From NCBI RefSeq assembly GCF_001646665.1, contig NZ_LWBU01000384.1, forward strand, positions 181,091-245,090: 64,000 bases of DNA. Reading direction: 5' to 3'. Below are positions 59,989 through 64,000 of the stretch, in pieces. Position 1 is the stretch's first letter. Each line of letters begins with the position of its first letter. The notes below the pieces were generated by a model that saw nothing but the letters and a program-made list of their open reading frames with translations, was not told the origin of the DNA and did not search any database. The stretch is from Streptomyces noursei. GTDB taxonomy: Bacteria > Actinomycetota > Actinomycetes > Streptomycetales > Streptomycetaceae. A program made the position numbers and the translations under genes.

Positions 59989-60411
59989 TCAGCGACGGAA
60001 GGCCCACCCGCGGAGCATGTCGCCCGCCTCCTCGCCGATCAGGGGGTCGGCGTCCCCGGTCAGCGCGGCCAGCAGCGTCCCGAGCCGTTCCAGCCCCTCG
60101 TCGGACTGGCAGCACACGTTGGTGACCGCGGCGTGCAGGTGGTCGCCGGTGTCGTCGTCCGCGGTCGTGAGCGCGGCGAGCACCAGCCTCAGGCCCGTCT
60201 CGTCACCCCGTTCGAGGAGGGCTTCCGCGGTCTCCTGGGTGACCCAGGTGTCCTGCCCGTCGAGCAGCAGCCGCAGCAGGACGGCGGCCACCTCGGCGTC
60301 CTGGGCCGTGCCCGCCAGGCGACGACCGGCGTCCGCCCTGACGGACCACGACGCCGAGCAGGCGTCCCGCAGGGCGGAACGCACCGTACTTCCGTGGTCG
60401 GGGAGGGTCAT
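59989..60411 (-). CDS. HEAT-repeat-like protein
   Basis: This 140-residue protein has helical repeats in the HEAT style: VRADAGRRLAGTAQDAEVAAVLLRLLLDG, WVTQETAEALLERGDETGLRLVL and LIGEEAGDMLRGWAF. No signal peptide or membrane part is seen. Such small proteins in streptomycetes are usually unannotated. ATG 60411 follows TGGCAGGATGGCC, a weak site; an upstream in-frame start would add six residues. Confidence 0.7.
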   Translation of the reverse strand: MTLPDHGSTVRSALRDACSASWSVRADAGRRLAGTAQDAEVAAVLLRLLLDGQDTWVTQETAEALLERGDETGLRLVLAALTTADDDTGDHLHAAVTNVCCQSDEGLERLGTLLAALTGDADPLIGEEAGDMLRGWAFRR

Positions 60412-60469
60412 GACCGGCCATCCTGCCACGGCCCGCGTGCCGGCCCGCGACCGCCTCCCGCGGGCCGGC

Positions 60470-60856
60470 CTACTTGCTGTGCACGATCTGGATCAGGTTC
60501 CCGCAGGTGTCGTCGAGCACCGCGGTGGTGATGGGGCCCATCTCCAGCGGCTCCTGGGTGAACCGCACGCCGAGCCCGCGCAGCCGCCGGAACTCCGCGT
60601 GGACGTCGTCCACGGCGAAGGAGGTGGCCGGGATGCCGTCCTCGACCAGGGCCGTCTTGTACGGCCGCACCGCGGGGTGGCCGGAGGGTTCGAGCAGCAG
60701 TTCCGTCCCGTCGGGGTCCTCCGGGGAGACCACGGTCAGCCACCGGTCGTCGCCCATCGGGACGTCGTGCTTCTTCACGAAGCCGAGCACGTCGGTGTAG
60801 AAGCGCAGCGCCTTCTCCTGGTCGTCGACGAAGACGCTGGACAGATGGATCCTCAT
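60470..60856 (-). CDS. VOC family (glyoxalase-like) protein
   Basis: This 128-residue protein is a vicinal oxygen chelate fold protein: HLSSVFVDDQEKALRFYTDVLGF, DDRWLTVVSPEDPDGTELLLEP, TSFAVDDVHAEFRRL and VLDDTCGNLIQIV. The metal ligands would be His4, the mid Glu (TELLLEP) and a C-terminal position. It may detoxify a small molecule. It starts in an ATGA overlap with the ArsR regulator gene, so they form one operon. Confidence 0.9.
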   Translation of the reverse strand: MRIHLSSVFVDDQEKALRFYTDVLGFVKKHDVPMGDDRWLTVVSPEDPDGTELLLEPSGHPAVRPYKTALVEDGIPATSFAVDDVHAEFRRLRGLGVRFTQEPLEMGPITTAVLDDTCGNLIQIVHSK

Positions 60857-61146
60857 GAGGTCTTCTCCGGTGGGTCGGGCCTGAGCCATCGTGTGACGAT
60901 GCGCTCCAGGGGTTCGGTGTTCACGTCGTGGAACTTGTAACGGCCCTGACGGCGCGTGACGACCAGGCCCGCCGCCTCGAGGACGGCCAGGTGCTGGCTG
61001 ATCGCCTGGCGCGACAGCCCCAGCCCGTGCTTCGTCACCAGCCGCGTACATATCTCGAACAGGGTCTGGCCGTCCCGCTCCACCAGCTCGTCGAGGATGC
61101 GCCGGCGGGTGGGGTCGGCGAGCGCCTTGAAGACATCCTCCGCCAC
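60853..61146 (-). CDS. ArsR-family regulator
   Basis: This 97-residue winged-helix protein has VFKALADPTRRRILDELVERDG, LSRQAISQHLAVLEAAGLVVTRRQGRYKFHDV and EPLERIVTRW. The metal-binding Cys motifs of classic ArsR/SmtB proteins are absent, so it belongs to the non-metal group often coupled with VOC or SRPBCC genes. A perfect 10-bp inverted repeat lies just upstream. GTG 61146 is the start. Confidence 0.9.
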   Translation of the reverse strand: MAEDVFKALADPTRRRILDELVERDGQTLFEICTRLVTKHGLGLSRQAISQHLAVLEAAGLVVTRRQGRYKFHDVNTEPLERIVTRWLRPDPPEKTS

Positions 61147-61154
61147 ACCCCCAC

Positions 61155-61180
61155 GATAGGCAAGCAGTCACTTGCCTATC
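61155..61180. promoter_or_regulatory. ArsR operator, perfect inverted repeat
   Basis: GATAGGCAAG (61155-61164) and CTTGCCTATC (61171-61180) form a perfect repeat with a six-base spacer, eight bases upstream of the GTG of the ArsR gene. It is the expected binding site of this regulator and overlaps the promoter. Confidence 0.8.
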
Positions 61181-61379
61181 AAGTCGGAGCGATGGCCGGT
61201 ACGGGGCCGGGGGCCGCGCGGCGGGCGGCGCGGCGGGCTGGCGGGCATGGAGTCCGGCCCGCGACGGGCCAGGGAGGCGAGGAGTCGGGTGGCCTGCCGA
61301 GTCGGTCGGTCGAGAGTCGGGCGGTCAATTGCCGGACGGTCGAGGAGTGGGGCGGTAGAGGAGTCGGGCGCTGGAGGAG
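61181..61379. other. Intergenic with degenerate GAGGAGTCGGGCGG repeats
   Basis: Between the ArsR operator and the PanE-like gene, 61277-61385 consists of imperfect short repeats around GAGGAGTCGGG and GGTCGAGAGTCGGGCGG. No gene was found. Confidence 0.45.
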
Positions 61380-62390
61380 TCAGTCGGCAGAGGCGCGTGC
61401 GGCCGCCTCGTCGGCGAGGGCCGTGAGGTCCTCGATGGACATCGCACCCGGCGGCAGCCCCTTGCGGGCGAAGATGTTCGCGGCGTGGCGCAGTACGTCG
61501 TTCACCGGGGTCGGTACGCCGTGCAGCCGCCCGAGCAGCGAGATCTCCCCGTTCAGGTAGTCCGCCTCGATCGAGCCGGTGCCCCGGGCGAGGCTCTGCC
61601 AGGACGACCCGCCCCGCACGCCGGGCGGCTGGTCCACCTTGCCGTCGCGGGCCTTCGCCTGTTCCTCGCGGGAGGCGTAGTCGATGCCCGCCGCCGCGAA
61701 GACCTCCTCCGCCTCCCGGGTCGCCCGCCCCAGCAGGGCGCCCTTCGCCGGGTGGGGTTCGGGGCCGGCCGTCGCCTGGATCGCGTTGCCCAGGTTGCCG
61801 ATCAGCTTCGCGTACTTCCACCGCATCACGTCGTCGACGACCGGGGCCTCGAAGCCGGCGGCCTCCAGGTCGGCCGCCACCCGCCCGGCCGGCGCGTCGC
61901 TGCCGCCCGCCGCCCGCCCGATGTGCAGGATGCCGGTCAGCGGCGCGCACAGCGCCGAGACCACGCCCGGCCGCAGGAACGTCGACGGCAGCCAGACGCA
62001 CATCCCGTACGCCCTGGCGAACCTGCGGAGTGCGAGCCGCTCGCTCTCCACGCCGTTCTGCAGGCAGAACACCGGCAGCCGCTGGGCCGCCGTGCCGCCG
62101 CCCGCGACCTCCGCGTCGCCCCAGGTGTCGAGGGCGTCGATGGTGTGCTGGGTCTTCACGGCGAGCAGCAGCACGTCGTCGCGCCGCAGCGGGCCCAGTT
62201 CGGCCGGTCCGGTCACCACCGGCAGCCGGTGGACGTGGGTGCCGTCGGCGGTGGTGAGCCGCAGGCCGTCCGTCCGCAGGGCTTCCGCGTGGGCGCCCCG
62301 GGCGACCAGCACGACCTCTTTGCCGGCCCGGGCCAGGCGCCCGCCGACGGTGGCGCCGACCGCGCCCGCACCGATGATGATGTACCGCAT
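61380..62390 (-). CDS. 2-dehydropantoate 2-reductase-like (PanE/ApbA family)
   Basis: This 336-residue protein has the PanE fold: GAGAVGATVGGRLARAGKEVVLVARG, LLAVKTQHTIDAL, LQNGVESERLALRRF, KYAKLIGNLGNAIQA and the C-terminal helices SIEADYLNGEISLLGRLHGVPTPVND. It reduces a 2-keto acid such as ketopantoate with NADPH. The lysine in WKYAKLIGNLGNA and Glu of the GSIEADYLNGE region are the usual catalytic residues. A paralogue role other than pantothenate synthesis is possible since no pan genes are nearby. ATG 62390 is the start. Confidence 0.88.
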   Translation of the reverse strand: MRYIIIGAGAVGATVGGRLARAGKEVVLVARGAHAEALRTDGLRLTTADGTHVHRLPVVTGPAELGPLRRDDVLLLAVKTQHTIDALDTWGDAEVAGGGTAAQRLPVFCLQNGVESERLALRRFARAYGMCVWLPSTFLRPGVVSALCAPLTGILHIGRAAGGSDAPAGRVAADLEAAGFEAPVVDDVMRWKYAKLIGNLGNAIQATAGPEPHPAKGALLGRATREAEEVFAAAGIDYASREEQAKARDGKVDQPPGVRGGSSWQSLARGTGSIEADYLNGEISLLGRLHGVPTPVNDVLRHAANIFARKGLPPGAMSIEDLTALADEAAARASAD

Positions 62391-62526
62391 GGCACGAGCC
62401 TCGCACACCGTCCGCCGGCACGGCCCCGGGGTACCGGGTTTCGCGGCGTCAGGACCGGGGCCTGGCCCGGTGCCGGCCGTCGGCGATACCGTCGGGCCCC
62501 GTCCCGGGTGACACGGAGGAGGCCGA

Positions 62527-63171
62527 GTGAGCCAGGTGCCACGGTCCGGCGGTGCGTCCGCCGCCGACGTCTTCGACGCGGTGGGTGCCCGCTACGAGGA
62601 GGTCTTCGCCGACGTACCGGGGCAACTCGCCGCCCTGGACTGGCTCGTCGGCTGTCTGCCGCCCGGGGCGCGCGTCCTGGACGTGGGAAGTGGTACCGGC
62701 CGGCCGGCCGCCGAGAGGCTGGCCGGCGCCGGGCACGCCGTCACGGGGATCGACGTGTCGGCCGGGATGGTCCGGCTGGCCCGCGAGCGTGTCCCGGCCG
62801 CGTCGTTCGAGCAGGCCGACGTGCGCACCTACCGGGCGCCGGAGGGCGGGTACGACGCGGTGTGTGCCTTCTTCCCGCTGCTGGTCATGGACCAGCCGGA
62901 GGTGGAGCGGTCGCTGAGCAGGATGGCTTCGTGGGTGGCTCCCGGCGGTGCGTTCGCCATGGCGACCGTCCCGGGTGACGTCAGGGGCCTGGACATCGTG
63001 TGGATGGGCCACAGGGTCACCGTGAGCAGCCTGGCCACCGAGGACCAGTTGCGGGTGCTGCGGGAGGCGGGGCTGGAGGTCGTCCACCACCACACGGCCC
63101 TGTACCGCCCCCACGGGCCCGACGCGGAGCCCGAGCCGCACCTGTACGTCCACGCACGGCGCCCTTGCTGA
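62527..63171 (+). CDS. Class I SAM-dependent methyltransferase
   Basis: This 214-residue enzyme has motif I LDVGSGTGRPAAERLAGAGHAVTGIDVS, motif II ASFEQADVRTY and motif III WVAPGGAFAMATVP. These are typical of UbiE/COQ5-type methyltransferases. The substrate is unknown. GTG 62527 follows GGAGGAGGCC, a strong site. No cluster partners are adjacent. Confidence 0.9.
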   Translation: MSQVPRSGGASAADVFDAVGARYEEVFADVPGQLAALDWLVGCLPPGARVLDVGSGTGRPAAERLAGAGHAVTGIDVSAGMVRLARERVPAASFEQADVRTYRAPEGGYDAVCAFFPLLVMDQPEVERSLSRMASWVAPGGAFAMATVPGDVRGLDIVWMGHRVTVSSLATEDQLRVLREAGLEVVHHHTALYRPHGPDAEPEPHLYVHARRPC

Positions 63172-63304
63172 CAGGCGGCCCGCTCACCCCCGTACGCACG
63201 TCCCGTGGTGGTCGGCCGAAGCGGCGGTGACTGCCCGTTCGCGCCTTCCGGCGTGCGCGGCCGCGCCGTCCGGGTCAGGGTGGGCGCCAGGAGGAGGTGC
63301 GCAC

Positions 63305-63673
63305 GTGGGCATCGAAGACTATGGGGGCGGTCAGTCGCCCGGGGCCGACATCCTGATCGTCACCACGAACGACGTCCCCGGCCACCAGGTCCAGCAGGTG
63401 GTCGGTGAGGTCTTCGGGCTCACCGTGCGCTCGCGGCACCTGGGGAGCCAGATCGGGGCCGGGTTGAAGTCGATGATCGGGGGCGAGCTGAAGGGGCTCA
63501 CCAAGACCCTGGTCGAGACACGCAACCAGGCCATGGAACGGCTGACGGAACAGGCACGCGCGCGTGGCGCCAACGCCGTCCTGGCCTTCCGGTTCGACGT
63601 CTCGGAGGCGGCGGACGTGGGCACCGAGGTGTGCGCCTACGGGACGGCCGTCATCGTCACCCCGACCGGCTGA
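63305..63673 (+). CDS. YbjQ/UPF0145 (DUF74) family protein
   Basis: This 122-residue protein matches the YbjQ-like heavy-metal-binding domain family: ILIVTTNDVPGHQVQQVVGEVFGLTVRS, LKGLTKTLVETRNQAMERL, RARGANAVLAFRFDVS and EVCAYGTAVIV. The members form pentameric rings; their function is unsettled. GTG 63305 follows AGGAGGTG, a strong site. Confidence 0.88.
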   Translation: MGIEDYGGGQSPGADILIVTTNDVPGHQVQQVVGEVFGLTVRSRHLGSQIGAGLKSMIGGELKGLTKTLVETRNQAMERLTEQARARGANAVLAFRFDVSEAADVGTEVCAYGTAVIVTPTG

Positions 63674-64000
63674 CGGCCCGCCGGAGGGCCCGGGGCCCTG
63701 GCGCCCGGCCCGTCGTGGGCCGGCCGGTGCCGGACGGCCGGGGCAGGCCCGGCCGTTCGGAAGGCCCCGCTGCCCGGCGCCCGGCGGTGCGACAGCCACG
63801 GCACGGGTTGCGGGCGCCTTCGCCCGGAAACCGTGTCCCCGCCGCGCCTCGGCCGGTACGGGCGGCCCCGAGGCCCGCGTACCGGCACCGCAGTGACGGC
63901 GGCCCGGCACGGACCCGCACCGGACCGAACCGAACCGACTTCCCCAGGACCGGATTCCGCCCCCGGGGACCTGTACGCGTCTAGGGAGTGTCCGCAAAGT
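63674..64000. other. Window-end intergenic region; possible mobile-element edge
   Basis: After the YbjQ-like gene, a hairpin AGGGCC/GGCCCT (63685-63699) and CCGGCCC/GGGCCGG (63705-63723) serve as the likely terminator. No gene is visible to the end. The last 20 bases, CTAGGGAGTGTCCGCAAAGT (63981-64000), follow a CTAG and look like the start of an insertion-sequence terminal repeat; low confidence. Confidence 0.4.

Noticed and set aside
1..64000. tRNA, rRNA or other structured RNA genes
   Set aside because: I looked for tRNA-like T-loop patterns and clover-leaf arms in the gaps and recognised none.

Overview
The window is very GC-rich, with strong G/C bias at third codon positions, many GTG starts, purine-rich ribosome binding sites and streptomycete-type regulators. 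It looks like a stretch of a Streptomyces (or close relative) chromosome, mostly accessory in character. I see no rRNA, tRNA or CRISPR array. Fifty-six coding entries are supported; two of these (16332 and 16980) share one reading frame. Four decayed or truncated coding segments are also visible.

Layout. 1-6.4 kb: a membrane-anchored Ser/Thr kinase, a GbsR/MarR regulator divergent from a DUF4097 protein with an operator cluster between them, a large LAL-type LuxR regulator and a small protein. 6.6-9.8 kb (minus): a DUF2252 protein, a K+ channel and a class II glutamine amidotransferase. 10.2-15.9 kb (plus): a secreted S41 peptidase, then an overlapping run of DUF1023 hydrolase, membrane acyltransferase, histidine kinase and NarL-type response regulator. 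16.3-23.1 kb: a secreted protein read in frame into an I36-type inhibitor, HxlR/RidA, a SUKH-like protein, a 2'-5' RNA ligase family phosphodiesterase, TetR/DUF1772 with two palindromic operators, an F420-reductase-like protein and CbiZ. 23.2-35.8 kb: a large NACHT NTPase (possible phage-defence protein), a trans-sulfuration enzyme divergent from a MocR regulator, secreted and membrane proteins, a tectonin propeller built from 231-bp DNA repeats, MFS/DeoR, and a truncated hydrolase tail.

36-43.4 kb: a frameshifted gene, an ECF41-type sigma factor followed by an FAD oxidoreductase, a rifampin monooxygenase (rox) preceded by a perfect palindrome resembling the rifamycin-associated element, RidA, and a PaaX/GNAT operon. 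43.5-58.2 kb: a plus-strand biosynthetic locus with hydrolase, MFS exporter, a free condensation domain, C-A-T, A-T, A-T and C-(A remnant)-T-SDR. It has three A domains, three C domains, no thioesterase and a terminal reductase-like SDR. One coherent reading is a reductively released peptide aldehyde, possibly of the ureido type (MAPI/antipain/chymostatin class). That product is inference only. 58.4-64 kb: small regulatory and housekeeping genes, including an anti-sigma-type ATPase, HEAT-like protein, VOC/ArsR operon with a perfect operator, PanE-like reductase, methyltransferase and YbjQ-like protein.

Most convergent gene pairs are separated by strong GC-rich hairpins that are probably bidirectional terminators.
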